A stretch of 64,000 nucleotides of DNA from Phylloscopus collybita (lineage: Eukaryota; Chordata; Aves; Passeriformes; Phylloscopidae). The stretch lies in contig JAJNNQ010000013.1 in assembly GCA_027886175.1 (NCBI GenBank), forward strand, positions 2,728,001 through 2,792,000, read 5' to 3'. Every line of letters begins with the position of its first letter. Position 1 is the stretch's first letter. A program made the position numbers and the translations under genes. Below, one piece after another: positions 12,790-25,355 of the stretch. Below the pieces are notes generated by a model, which had not been told where the DNA came from, did no database searches, and saw only the letters and a program-made list of their open reading frames with translations.

Positions 12790-13113
12790 AGCAAGGCAGT
12801 CATTATTCTGTGGATACCATGCAAAAGGCCAGAGACACAGCAAGATCTTCACAGGAAAGAGGACTGCAAAAAGTTTTTATGATTCTCAGGCCCCAGCAAG
12901 ACAGAAACTGCTTTGCACTGCACAGGACCCTGTGGATATCCCAGTCACATGCTAGTTACAGAAAAGTCATGGTATCTGAAGGCAAAAAGGAGAATGAAAA
13001 TCACTTACTGCCTTAAGCTACTAAATCTCAAAGTTGCCTTGCTGATTCTATTTCCAGATCCCCATCCTGATAGCAACTATTTGTTTCCATCTAAGCTTTG
13101 AAACACACTTAAC
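12790..13113 (+). repeat. 324-bp direct repeat, copy 2, inserted in the LTR
   Basis: This is a 98.8% identical copy of 9847-10170. It is gapless, and the two copies differ only by four transitions. Its borders are abrupt within LTR sequence. There is no duplicated target site, no poly-A and no terminal inverted repeat, and about two bases of LTR seem lost at the junction. This is what a templated insertion would leave. Confidence 0.9.
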
Positions 13114-13602
13114 TGGAGCACAGATCCACCTGCAGCCTAAGGACAACTCCACACTGGAGCAGGTGGATGCCTAAAGGAGGCTGTGAGCCCACAAGAAGCC
13201 TGTGTGTGAGCAGGACCCCAGTAGGATGTGGAGACCCGTGGCAAGAGAAGCACACGCTGAAGCAGGTTTGTTGGCAGGACTTGTGACCCTGTGGAAGGGA
13301 CACACGCTGGAGCAGCTTGTGAAGGACTTCAGCCAGTATGAAGGATTCACGTTGGGCAAGCTCATGACAGTCTGTCTCCCACAGGAGGGGTCCTATACTG
13401 GAGCAGTGGAAGAGTGTGAGGAGCCCTCCCTCTGAGTAGGAAAGAACCCAAGAGAAAATGTGATGAACCAATGCAATTTCCATCCCCTATCCTGCTGTGC
13501 TGCTTTGGGTCTTAGGTTGAGCCTGGGAAAACAGCAGAAATGGGGGGAAGGTGATTCAAGATCTGGTTTTATTTCTCGTTATGCTTCTCTGATTTGATTG
13601 GC

Positions 13603-13608
13603 AATAAA
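13603..13608 (+). promoter_or_regulatory. Poly(A) signal of the ERVL-type LTR
   Basis: AATAAA occurs in the conserved context GGCAATAAATT, where this LTR family carries its polyadenylation signal at the R region. It could end transcripts entering from upstream. Confidence 0.7.
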
Positions 13609-14386
13609 TTTAATTAATTTCCCCAAGTTAAATATGTTTTGCCCTGCAAACACTCTCCCCACAGAGTGATGTCTCCCCATCCTTATCTCCATCTATGAGC
13701 CTTTCGTGGTAATCTTCTCTGCTGTCCTGTTACAGTGGCAGAGAGATTTTGTGGGCACCTGCCTGCAGTCAACCCACTACAGCTGGACAAACTTTGTGTC
13801 TCGCTGTATGAGACACACATGGGTAAAAGACAAGACTCTGTTTGAGCCAAGTTCTAAAAGCGTACTTATTTCTAACTTTTGCTATGGTTTTTTATATTCC
13901 AAATGTCCTAGCTACAAAGTTCATTTAGTCCTTATTCTCCAACCTTTGATAAAACAGATGTATTGGTGTCTTTCTCGTCTTCAGTGATTTGGTGAGCATG
14001 TGGCTCAAACTTCAACATGAAATGCAAATTGCTTCTGGCTTATGCAAATATGCTTAAATGGCCACCGAATTTCTAACTGAGTCAGAATTTCAGAAAAATG
14101 TTGAAGCATCATCTACTTGGAGGAATCTAATGGGACCCGAGCTGTTTTACCTGACCTATGGCAGATTAAGTCTCTAACAAAGAGTATACTCACAGAGGAA
14201 AAGAACTGGCAAAGAGCCTTCAAAGAAGGAACAGATGTGTTGGTTGATATGTATTTTGTTTTTCATAGTTCTCTAAAATTGATGTAAAATTCAGGAATGC
14301 TTAAAAACTTACTGATGGAAGCAGCTGGCAAGTGGGAAGAGTGGGATGTTGGATGATGAGGTGACTTAGCATGGGAATTGCGAGGG

Positions 14387-14407
14387 AAAAAAAAAAAAAA
14401 AAAAAAA
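14387..14407 (+). repeat. Poly-A run (21 A)
   Basis: This is an uninterrupted run of 21 A. No reverse-transcribed body or target duplication is recognisable around it, so I treat it as a mononucleotide microsatellite. Confidence 0.9.
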
Positions 14408-15217
14408 GGACCAAAATGGAATTCCACAGAGTTTTAAACCTCTCACTTTGAGAAGGAAACTCAGAGAAAAATGGGACGTGAAAGAAAAGGGAGGGAGGAA
14501 AAAGGGGATCGTAGGGCTGATGAAAGAGAACACATCAGAGAATACTCCTTTTCCTCCCTGTAGAATGAACTGTGAGCAATGCAGCTCACATCTCTCAATG
14601 GCCCAAACTCCAAGGGCAACCTGAGTTTAGAATTATTATTAATCAGTTAATTTCCTTTCTACTCATTTGTTGAAAAGTTAACTCTCTCCTTATTAAAGAA
14701 AGCTCATACAGAAGAACTAGCAGATATAATGTTATGAGCTAGCTACAGAAAAGCACTCAAGATCCATGCCTTTTCTACAGGGATCCAAATACCTGTCTTA
14801 CAGTGCTCTAACAGATTGGATATTCTCATGACAGAAGAAAATAAGTTAGACTTGCTAAGGTTTTCCCAAAGATGTTGTCAATCAAATTCACTGAAACAAC
14901 TAAAAAAACCCCGCCACAGATGCTGTGTCTTTATACTCATGTTAGTTAAAGCTAATTTAAACAATGTTTATGCAGAAAAACAGGTACAGAAAGTCAGTTT
15001 TTCTGGTTCTTTTCCTTCCACAAATCACCTTTTGCTACTTCATAAAACAGAAAGCAGCTCAGTAGTAACAAATGCCCTCAGCACTCATTGAAGGTTGACT
15101 TTCAAAATACATGTGAAGACTTCGTATAAGAAATAATGTGTGCAGGAGAAAACCTGCTACTAACATTACTTAGAACTGTAAGCCTTTCAAGAAAAATACT
15201 TGTTAAACTCTGGGCTG

Positions 15218-15274
15218 TGTATCTGTATCTTGTATTTGTATCTGTATCTTGTATCAGAGAGAGAAAACTGAACT

Positions 15275-15300
<26 letters not shown>
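15218..15300 (+). repeat. 18-bp tandem repeat followed by poly-A (25 A)
   Basis: The unit TGTATCTGTATCTTGTAT occurs at 15218-15235 and again at 15237-15254, separated by one T. After GAGAGAGAAAACTG comes an uninterrupted run of 25 A at 15276-15300. Confidence 0.9.
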
Positions 15301-15305
<5 letters not shown>

Positions 15306-17036
15306 AAATCTTTTCTTTTCTTCTTCAGAAAGAAGACCAATAAAATACTTCTTCAAGATCCAAACAACTTTCTCCCTACTCCAGAACCTAAATCAGGCAA
15401 TGAAAACAGAGACAAAACAACTCTTGGAATAACTGTAGATTTAATTTTTCTCTTATTATTCCAGTGCTGTAATCTGTTTTCCATACAGCACTGACCCTGT
15501 CTTCACACCAGTGGTACTACCCTTGGATATTCTAAGGCATCAGGTAAGGTCTCCTAAGACTGACAGCACAAAACTCATCTAGAAACCTGTGCACAGCACA
15601 AGGAGAATTGGGTCCAACCAAAACCTGTGGAGAGCCAAGACAATGTCAAGGAGACTGCCTGCAGCACAAAGGACAACTATTTGTACAACTTAATGCTTTA
15701 AATGCATAGCCACATGAGGATAAGATCTATCTTTGGTTACAGCCCTACACTTATGCCAGAGAACAGAGACACACATAAAATCCAGGAGAATTTGGCTCAA
15801 TTTACTTACAGTAGAGATAAAAAAAGAAACCTTAATTGTCTGTGTTCAAACTGGAAAGATACAAAATGTTCTAGTAATTGTAAAAAAACTAACCTCTAAA
15901 AACTCCATTCCATTTATTGTTTTGTTTATTAACAAGTCAAGAGATAGCAGACACTTTAAAAAAACCCTTTTCCTTAAAAAATTCAGGTCATAGCCCATTA
16001 TCTCAAAACCTTTCTGTCCTCCTTGCTTTGCCAGCACCTCTGCTCATACTCAAACACTACATAATTCATTTTAACGTAGCCTTATCAGGTTGCTGAATAA
16101 GAATGTGAAAGTCAGCTGGCTGTAAGTTGGAAAAAATATATTCAGTGCCTTCTTATTGCTGCTGTCACTGCTTTAGCTGTTCCCATGGTAAACTTAAATA
16201 CCACCACAGGAAGCTGTATCATCTATCAATTCACAAGTTGCAAAGTGTGGTGGATGGAGATTTCATTTAACAGATCCCAGAACTGTCTGGTTGAAGGATG
16301 TGGCAGTTGAAAGCTGGAGACTGAATTTCTTTTTTTTTTTCCTCCTTTTTTTTTTTTCAAACAACCCTGTATAATCTCAAGAATAAGACATATGGCTGCA
16401 CTTCCAAGTTGGTTTCAAAGAGGTTTTGATTTCCCACTCACTTTCTCTCAGTGTGAATTACCTAAGAAGGTGTCAGAAGTTCCTCGAGAAAATCCTTTTA
16501 ACACCGGTTGTCTTTAGAAAAAGAACCTCTAGAGAGAAGCTCCTTTAAAAAAATAAAACAAAAAAACCCAAAACCTCAAACAATTTTGCCTGCTTTTCGC
16601 TGGAGCCTCTAACTGCTCTGACTCTCCATGACACATCACAGCAGTCATGAATTAGTTTATTACAATCACTTTAATTCAGAAAAAAATGCACATCCTTCTT
16701 GAGGAGACAAAAACATCCTTAGAAAGAGATTATCCCACACACTAAAAAGAGATTTTTACCATCAGAAATCACATAAAGAAGAGCTAATGTACCCTTTGAA
16801 ACCTCCTCCTTCAGCAACTATCTATTGAAAATCAAAAATATTTTCTTACACATTGAAAAGATTTCTCTAGATTTTGTAAATAAAAAATTACCTTTGCCAT
16901 TAGCATACAGTAGGTAGTCAAAGAAAAATATTGAATGAATTTTAAGAAATACAAATGAAGGTGAAAAATTCCCTAATTTAAACTAAATAAAAACACATTT
17001 ATAATCTGATTATAAATGATTTTATAATAATTTTTT

Positions 17037-17081
17037 TCATTATCAGATAATATCATTATAAATTATATTATCTGATAATGA
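17037..17081. repeat. Perfect inverted repeat, 17-bp arms, 11-base loop
   Basis: TCATTATCAGATAATAT at 17037-17053 is the exact reverse complement of ATATTATCTGATAATGA at 17065-17081. The loop is CATTATAAATT. The surroundings are very AT-rich, so the stem could extrude as a cruciform. No flanking target duplication was seen. Confidence 0.9.
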
Positions 17082-20000
17082 TAATTTCCACTGCTGGAAA
17101 ACCATAACCAAAAGACTTTAACAAAGAGAATAAAACATTTAAAGATGTTTTTAACAAGTAGAAAAGAAATGCAAGGAAATGGAAACACAGCATTTCAAGA
17201 TTTGAGCACTCAAAAAATGTCTTAAAAAAAAAGTCTTCACTAGGAACCCCCAAGATTTTTTAAAGCTCCCAATAACACCCCTTCAAACACATGAAACCAA
17301 ACGTTACTTTTGGATGTATTTGGAACACCCCCTGAATCTGAAAATTTGATATCACACAGTGAATCTAAACCAGTCAATTGCCAATTACCAGTTTTGTGAT
17401 CCTGTGTTTTTGGAACCACTACAACAAACTTATGCTGGAAAGTACAGGTTTTACAAGATACAGTGAAACTGTCTGAACTCAGCTGCACTAAAAATGTCTT
17501 AAATCCTATCTCCAAACCCAGAGGTATTCAGAATAGCTGCCTCTACTTGGAAACTTGGACCAGGATGTCCATATTGTGGAATCAGTTTGCTTACTCTCCT
17601 GCATAAAGAACATCATCTTAGTATACACAATGCCCCTTGCTCCATGGTGGGGAAAAAGTCATAGAAATAGGCCAAGAAAATTAGATGTCACCAAGTGATT
17701 TTCAGTCAGCCCACAAAGAACATTAGGGGGAAGAAAGTATTCCTCTGAGCAAGCATTAGCACTATTATTAGCAGCATCTAGACTTATTTAAAATTATTAT
17801 TCCTGCATCTATTCCAGCAAGCAACACAGATTACACTTGTCCCTTAGATGGAAAGACAGACACAAAATCATGACTGTGATCCTCCCTCTGCATTGTATTT
17901 ATCTTTACCAGAAGGAAGAAAAACAGGATAGAAAGTATTCTTGGAAACCAAGGGCAAAAATAAATCTTAATTTAAGAGAAGCCAATTGAAACATTACGAT
18001 TATTGTGCCAGAGCTGTGGTTTTCATGCAAATGAATTGTAAATTATTTAGAAAGAAGTAGAAAGCAGTATCACAAATCCAAAGTAGTAAGATCCCAGTTT
18101 GAGTATGGAGAGATCAGCAAATCATTGCTGCCTGCCATCAGCAGTGCATGAATTGTGTGACTCTGCCATTGCACCAGAAACATGTTTTGAACCACCATCA
18201 AAATAAACTGACCTGGGTATTTACAAGTTTTTAAAGTAAGAGGACAATCACTAGATGCAAGGAACACATCCCTTCTGACCAGTGAAGACCCCTAGCTTTA
18301 TTTGTTCCCCTTCCTTTCATTCTCACAAATGTGCAATTTCCTGCTGACATTAAAGAACATCATCTGCCTGGTCACACATGCACCAAGAGGGTGAACTTCT
18401 ATCAAGAGGCACTAAAATACTCCTGGTAAGTTATCCTTTTTAACATGGTGTTAAACCACTGGTCCTAACACAGGAACTCTCTCAGCCCACCACTCATTTC
18501 TTTAAGGGGCACTATTTCTAAAACAGCTGTTTCCCCCTCAGACATAAACTGCATCCATGCTAAAATACAATGGTCTTGCTCAGGGACCAACTCTGATAAT
18601 CTGCCAGGAGTTTTGAGTTATATTGCTGTAAACTCACACAAAAAGTAATCTGTCTCTGCACATATAAAATAAAGAAAGAAATGGTTCTCAGAAGAATAGT
18701 TCTTTGGAACAGGTTTTTAAGGTGCTTTATGGCTTATGCATAACAAAATTAAAGCAAAAATCTCTCAGCAAGCATGGGACTTCTTTAAAAAAACTAAAAT
18801 AGAATTTTTCCTGCTATTTAAACTGACGTAGCAGGTTATACTAGGCTACAGTAATAATGACTCACTTGTTAATTAAAAAAAAATAATAATTTTATTTACA
18901 CGCAATGATGTTATTCTTTCATCTAACTCCTGAGAAATAAAATTTCTTGTACAATGAACATTTTCTTCTACCACTGTAAAATACCAGTTCTCCCTTTTCC
19001 TCCATCTCTGGGTCTCAGAAGAAAAAAATTAGAAACCTATTTCTAAAAACCCAGTTATAAAAGCTGTGATTTTACTTCCACTGAGCTGGCCATGATGGCC
19101 CCCTTCTCCTCCCCCTTTCCTTATCTAGGGCTAAGAAAACAGTCTATATCTAAACTGACAAGATTTTCAGATACAATTTACAATGTAATAAGTAGGCAGG
19201 CAGATAAATCAGAAAACTTTAATTTAGTGATTATGTTTTACTGTGAAAGGAGATATTTTTTCATGAGGGGAGTTCAGGATTTTCTGGTTTATTTCTGGTT
19301 ATCACATCTTTCTAGCAGATCATGATTCATTCACTAGTCTTCAAGGAACACCAGTGCACAGGAGTGTTTTTAAGCACGGTGCTTGCATAGTTTAAGACTC
19401 GTTTGCAGCAGTAGGATTAAATCTCTAATGAGGGCTCAGCACTTTTGCCCATGCATTATGTGCAAGGGGCTGGGGAGCCCTACAGCTCGAGCTGGACTCC
19501 AGTCCTGCAGAAAGGCAGGAGCAAAGCAGCACATGCAGTGGGGATCCCCCCAGACACTCCAGCTCCTAAATGGAGCCTTTAGCACAGGGATGTGGATGTT
19601 TTATGCAGTGAAGTACAGTTTTTTTTTTTTTTAAAAATAATTATTTAGCATATTGTGTGGCATGTTTTTATGGGCATGGATAGATATGTACACAGTTAAA
19701 TCTGATGTCAGAAGAGATGTACACAGTTCTGCTGTGCTCTCCTCCCCTGTGAAAGTTATAATCACATATGATTTGGGAAATTTGGAAGATTGCAGAAGAA
19801 AGCATATTTACTAGTACAGAGACCCTCTCTCATAAACTTTACTAGTGCAAATTCTCTTCTGGAAGTGTGATACAACATCCATTGCCACCTTTAACCTGGT
19901 TTGTTAAACAAAGGTGTAACTATTGGGCCTCTTGAACAAAACCATAACCAAATTTCCTAAGAGGAAGCATCATGTAGAAGTATTTTGTTTTCCTCCTTGC

Positions 20001-23000
20001 AGAAAATATTCCTCTTAGTGCTTGAGGTTTTTCAAGACTATTCAGTTTAGTGACAGTCCATGAATCAGTGTTCTGCTTCCAATTGTTGCTGAATTACTAA
20101 GAATTGGAAGTAACATTAAGAAATTTTAAGAAAGGAATTTCTGAGAAAGGCAATTCCTAGGAAACAAGCCTGTCTGAATACTAAAGAAATATGTTAATGT
20201 TTAAAATGATAAAAGATAAATTAAAGTCAATTATTAAAGGAGCTATAAAAATCCCGAGCATTCGGAAAATAAGAAGATTCACAATCAAGACAACCAAACC
20301 TTTGAACACAGCAATTCAAACATCCCATTATTCCAGGCTCCAAGCTGAATAAACCTTTCAGTCAAAAGTCTAAACCCCATAAATATTCCATAAATTATAA
20401 TATCCCTGAAGACTTTAAGATATGATCCAACATATAATTAGAAATTTCAGGAGCTCACTTTGCCTTGTGACAGTAATCTGGAACGATGATGTGTTTTACC
20501 ATAACCATACGTTGCACAGTGTGTTATTTTTTAACTCATGGTACTTGTTTCTAAGTAGCTCCAAAATGCTACCCTCAGATAATCACATAAATTCAAATAT
20601 GCTCAGTATGGAAAGCTAACAGGAACTGTTTTTCCAGAAAAAAACTTTCAAGATAACTTTCAATTATATAAGTTTCAATTTCCATATTTTTAAAAAATTA
20701 TTTAATGGATACAGGATTTCAATTATTTGGGTTTTTCCACCCAGTCCTGAATAACCTTTGAAGGCCAAACTGCTTTCAGGGAATGATATCATTTACATGG
20801 AGAGACCACCCGAAAGACAGTCAGAGAAAAACGATATGTAAAATATTAAAAAAATTTGAAACTAATAAAAGAAGCTTAGTTTATATTTAAGATGTTGTGA
20901 CACAGACACACGACACTACAAGCTGTTATTATCTGCACTGTTATCCTTTCACCTCGTTTAATGGGTTCCCTTTGCAGAGTGAACTGAACGTGGAGCTGGC
21001 TTCTCAAACAGGGGCTCCAGAATGAAAACATTACTGTGCTGAGAAAGCTCACACCCACAAAGCATTAATGAGCATATTATTTGTTTCAGGTGAATGCACT
21101 ACCTTTTCCTTTCAGCAGAACTTGCTTACAGATGCTCTGAAGACTTGCTCCTGAACAGTTCTATGACCTAGTTTAAAGAAAATGTAAGAGGATTGTAATT
21201 TTGGCTCTTTAAATCAAGGCTTTTTGCATTTCCAAACTTTGCTGAATCGTTTTGGCTGTGGTGCCTGTCCTTATCTGCCCAAGCAATACTCAACAGTATG
21301 GAATTTGCTTCCAGTGTACGCTGAAAGTGCTAGCACTTTGCAAAAACCATTATTTCTTTAGCAAAGCATTTTTCATTGTATTTTACAAAACAGTTCTGAA
21401 ACCTTTCGATATGTACACACAATGTCCATCTGCATAGTAGAAATGTACTCAAATGCATCCAAGAAAATCTTCAGAGGGTGCATCAAAACATGACCTAAAA
21501 ACATCCTACAACAGAACTCTGTTGATTAATACATGAATATAAGACCTAGTGCTTCAAGCATCAAGGAATGAGCACTGAGAATCAACTGCTAAGACTGTTT
21601 GTCTAAGAAGGTTTTGCTGAAGGGTTTCAAAATCTGCAAAATCAATTAAAAGAGTCAGGTTTTATTATTGAACATATTCTAACTACGTTAACAGCAGAAG
21701 GGAGATGACTGAACCTCAGAGGTAGCGCTCAGTAGAGTTAATAAAAAAAAGAGCTAAGTGATTTAATTACACCTTTCAAATCTGCCTGCTCACACAGACC
21801 CCATACTTCAACATTCAAACTTAGTTTCATCCCTTCTACTAAAAATATCTTTTATTACAGGGGAGTAAAAGTAAAAAGCTTATTCAGAACAAAAATTATA
21901 ATTTCAGACAATGCATGGTGTGAAATGACATGTACCTTCCCATGTTAATGAGTATTTCAGTAGCAGCACGGCTTACGTAATAATCACGGGGTTTATGGCA
22001 GCTGGTTATTTTGACAAGAAATCTGAAGGAGCTGTGTGAAAATAGCATGGAAAGAAGGAAAGAAAAGCAATAGGTCTGACAAGTAGATATCCTTGTAAAA
22101 AGCATGCCAAGTCTGCTCTTTGCAACTTAGTTTTCATATTGAAGGTCCAATTTTGAATCCTATGAATAGATAAAAAAGGAATTTGCAGCAAAAACCTTAA
22201 GGAACCCATCTACAAACATATTTCTACAATTCTCTCCACTTAAATGGAAATTGTTAAATAGAGAGTGGGCATACTCCTGTATTTTTAAGCAAAGACTAAC
22301 TTTTTAATACATTGTAGGGAATAGGGAAAACAGAAACAAGGTTTAATCAGTACAGTTCAGCTGCGGTTTTTAGACAATTTAATTTCAGCTCTGACAACAA
22401 AATTTAGGGACTAATACTGTTCTCAAACATGAAAGAAAGATTTTTATTACTTCTTTTCAACAGAGGAAAAGGCTAAGGCAAAAATACCTAGTTTACCATA
22501 AACCTCAGCAGACGAAACGACAATTTTACTGAACGAAATGTTTTTGGTTTTTTTTTTTCCTAAACATATAACCTGAAGTTTACCATTTACAAATGCTTAA
22601 GTTAAAGTCTGACCATCAAAACCGAAACAATCGTGATAGTTCCCCGTTTGTTTTCATAGAAGCCACAGTAGTGCACCTTTCTTAAAATGGTTGTTGATTG
22701 TGAGCAGCACAACCACACGGTGGCAGGAGAACCAACCTCTTGCTCCGGAGCTGCGCTGCCCTGGGGAGGCCACATAACCTGACGGGTGTGTGCAATAAAT
22801 TATTTGCCCCTAAGAACGATGCTGAAAAAGGGATTGGTTCAGGGTAACTCAGGCCTCAGGGCTGATAAAGGGACGTCTTCCCGGAGCATTCTAGCTGCTG
22901 CAAATTGAATTGCTGCTTTATAGATTGAAAGCTTGTACAACTGGAAACTTCAATTTAGAATAAGATCAGATTATTTTATATCTAATTGTTAATAAAGTCG

Positions 23001-23001
23001 C

Positions 23002-23014
23002 GGGGGGGGGGGGG
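23002..23014 (+). repeat. Poly-G run (13 G)
   Basis: Thirteen consecutive G follow AATAAAGTCGC. This is rare in AT-rich DNA and a likely site of sequencing error or length variation. Confidence 0.85.
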
Positions 23015-25261
23015 ACACCCCTCCAAACAACTGTTTTGACGCCGAATTCAGCTTGAAAATTTGGCAAGCTCCGATTTGAAAACACATTAAAAATAAGAGC
23101 ATTTCTTGAAAATTTTATATACCCATCCATCATTTTAAGAGATTCTTTTCATCACTATTAAAACAGAGCACTAATTATTTCAGTAGATTAGCAAACAAGG
23201 CTTCAGCTACCAGTCTGTTTTACTTTCTCTCCTCTGTTTCATGCTATACCAAGGCCGTGGCAGAACGGAATGTCCTTCACCATGCACGAGTCAGGAAGGC
23301 TTGTGCTCCTCAGTGTCACCAGCCTGGGCAGGGCAGGGCCTGGGGACACACGGCCATCCCCTGCCCCAGTCCATGCCAGTGTCCCTGCACGGCTGCCCAA
23401 GCACAGCCCAGCATCACACCCCTGACAGGAGCACCTGCACAGCCAGGAAACTATTCCCTCTCCTTGGCTTGTGCCAATCCTGCCACGACAATGACAAACA
23501 ATTAACCTGCTAACCCAAAAGGATGATTCCTGAATGAGCCTGAAAGCTTGAGCAGCTTCCTGCACTCAAGTGAAACCAGGCAGAAAATCTACTGAAGCGA
23601 AGCTCCAGGGAATACCTCCTGCAAAACATCTAAAACACATAGATATGTATCTCATCAATTAAAAAAAATAGCGTGTTTGGCAACTAAAACCAAGAATCCA
23701 ACTAAATGGATCTTGCAGTCTTTTTATATGGCTTGCTAAATGTAGCTCCTACTATTTACGACTTTAAATAATTGCACATAATGCTTTTGCCTCTCAACAG
23801 AGATTTTTCTGCTCCTCGGTGTTTCCTGACAAAATTCAAAATGCCCTCAGCTAGACTGCAGCAAAATAAAAGAATGACTGATGACAGATGTAGATCCCAG
23901 AATGCATTATGTTGATGATGATTTGTTATATTCATAGATACTAGCTGTCTGTAGCAAAATGATAGTCATTGGAAGATTCCAGGTGTTTGTAAAAGGGGAC
24001 AAAAAACCAGCACAAAGCTCCCCTCTTACAGGGAATGAAAAGTGTGTTTACACAGGCATTTAATCACAAATTCAGTGTGCTTTTGGGAAGCAAATCTCCT
24101 GATCATCCCTACCTACCACGCTTTGCTCCACATCACCAAGTGCTCTCACAGAGTACAAACCAGACCCTTTTCTGGCAAAACTAAGGCAGACAAGAGCTTC
24201 TCTAAAGTAAAACCCCCCAAACACACAGTGAGGATACTGGATCCTCCATCACTGAAGCTTTGCTTTACAGGTCCAACCCCATGGTGCTGGATGCTGTGCT
24301 AATGCAGATTCACCTGACTGAGATTCTAAAATACAAAACAATAGTATTCTTGCTTTCAGAAATTATTTTAATGCTTTCTCTTACAGGAATATTTCATTGT
24401 GTCTACCATGGTACATCTCATTATTTGTAGTACATTAAAGTACACGTCTACTGAAACCAGAGGAAAAAAAAAAAACTTGTGCAAAACATTACTAAATATC
24501 TTTTAAATTAATACCATTTAGTTACTTGAATACCCATGGCAGGTTACTGATTTCAGCAAGTTTAATGATAAAAGTAAGCATTACCCCACATGAAAAATTT
24601 GTAAAAATAATTCAGGAAACATAATTTTCTTCTCTTTCCACAAATCATAACTACCACACAATACTCAAGAGCAAAAAGCTACAATGGGAATCTATTACAA
24701 ATACTTTTGGAGAGTATATATGCATGATCAGTGTCTGAGTGATGAAATGTTCATGTTGGCAAATGGCTCTTAAGCTAGGTTCTGAGACATGCTGTTAAAC
24801 AGAATGTTAATGTCTTTCTTCCTGTGATTTTCTTTCAAGAAAATTTGATTAAAAAATATGCAACATCTAAAGCATGAATTCAATATAACCAAAGCAGAAG
24901 GAAAACATTTATATAAAATAGCTTTTCTGTTCTACTCAGCAGACATAGCCATAATAGAATGTATTCATTACCAACTTCCCACTGTACATCGTTAATTTCT
25001 GTTTGACTGGTGTCACTTATAAGAGGAACAACACTTTCAATTTGTAGACGTTGGAGATTTTTTAAATTGATTTTTATTTTTTTTTAAACAAAAATTTGGA
25101 TTATAACTACCCTTATGGAAAATGTCTCTCATTACTAAATTACACAAAGAAATGTAATACTTCAGCTTCCCTTTAGCTTTAATACCCTCATTGCTATTTG
25201 CTTATACATCTACATTGCATCCAGGACTGAGGTGGCATTGCACCCCAACCACATCTGCATT

Positions 25262-25355
25262 AATAATTTAGCCTGGAAGAGACCTTGAAAGGTCATCTGG
25301 CTGGGAGCCCATTCAAAACAGGACTAACCTCAAAGTCAGTCAGAGCTCACAGCAC
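25262..25355 (-). mobile_element. Old CR1 LINE fragment
   Basis: On the plus strand, GCCTGGAAGAGACCTTGAAAGG, TCATCTGG, a degraded CCCATTCAAAACAGGACTAAC and CTCAAAGTCAGTCAG follow the CR1 3' region read in reverse. The terminal octamer repeats are lost. It is more diverged than the other CR1 copies here, suggesting an older subfamily. Confidence 0.7.

Larger units (their letters stand above)
12424..13781 (+). mobile_element. ERVL-type LTR, split by a 324-bp insertion
   Basis: The two outer parts, 12424-12789 and 13114-13781, together follow an avian ERVL LTR as I know it. The start is TGTGGGGTTCACACGCAAGG, followed by GCTTCTGTGAGAACCTGCTAG, the GGAGCAACACTGCAGACA block, and repeated short units of the CACACTGGAGCAG type. 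A poly(A) signal AATAAA lies at 13603-13608, and the end is CAACCCACTACA. No clear 5-bp target duplication is visible (ATCAC against GCTGG), so one end may have decayed or my boundary may be off by a few bases. The foreign block 12790-13113 falls between GGAGGTTCAT and TGGAGCACAG, which are adjacent in the family apart from about two bases. No internal retroviral genes flank it. Confidence 0.85.
13782..25261. other. Unique non-coding DNA
   Basis: About 11.5 kb with no supported gene and no recognisable young transposon. Listed separately are poly-A runs at 14387 and 15276, a short tandem repeat at 15218, a perfect inverted repeat at 17037 and a G13 run at 23002. GC-richer islands occur at about 19440-19570, 22690-22900 and 23250-23500, but they are not CpG islands by eye and hold no recognisable exon. 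Some stretches, for example 17990-18060, read like conserved regulatory DNA, but this cannot be shown without alignment. Confidence 0.5.
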
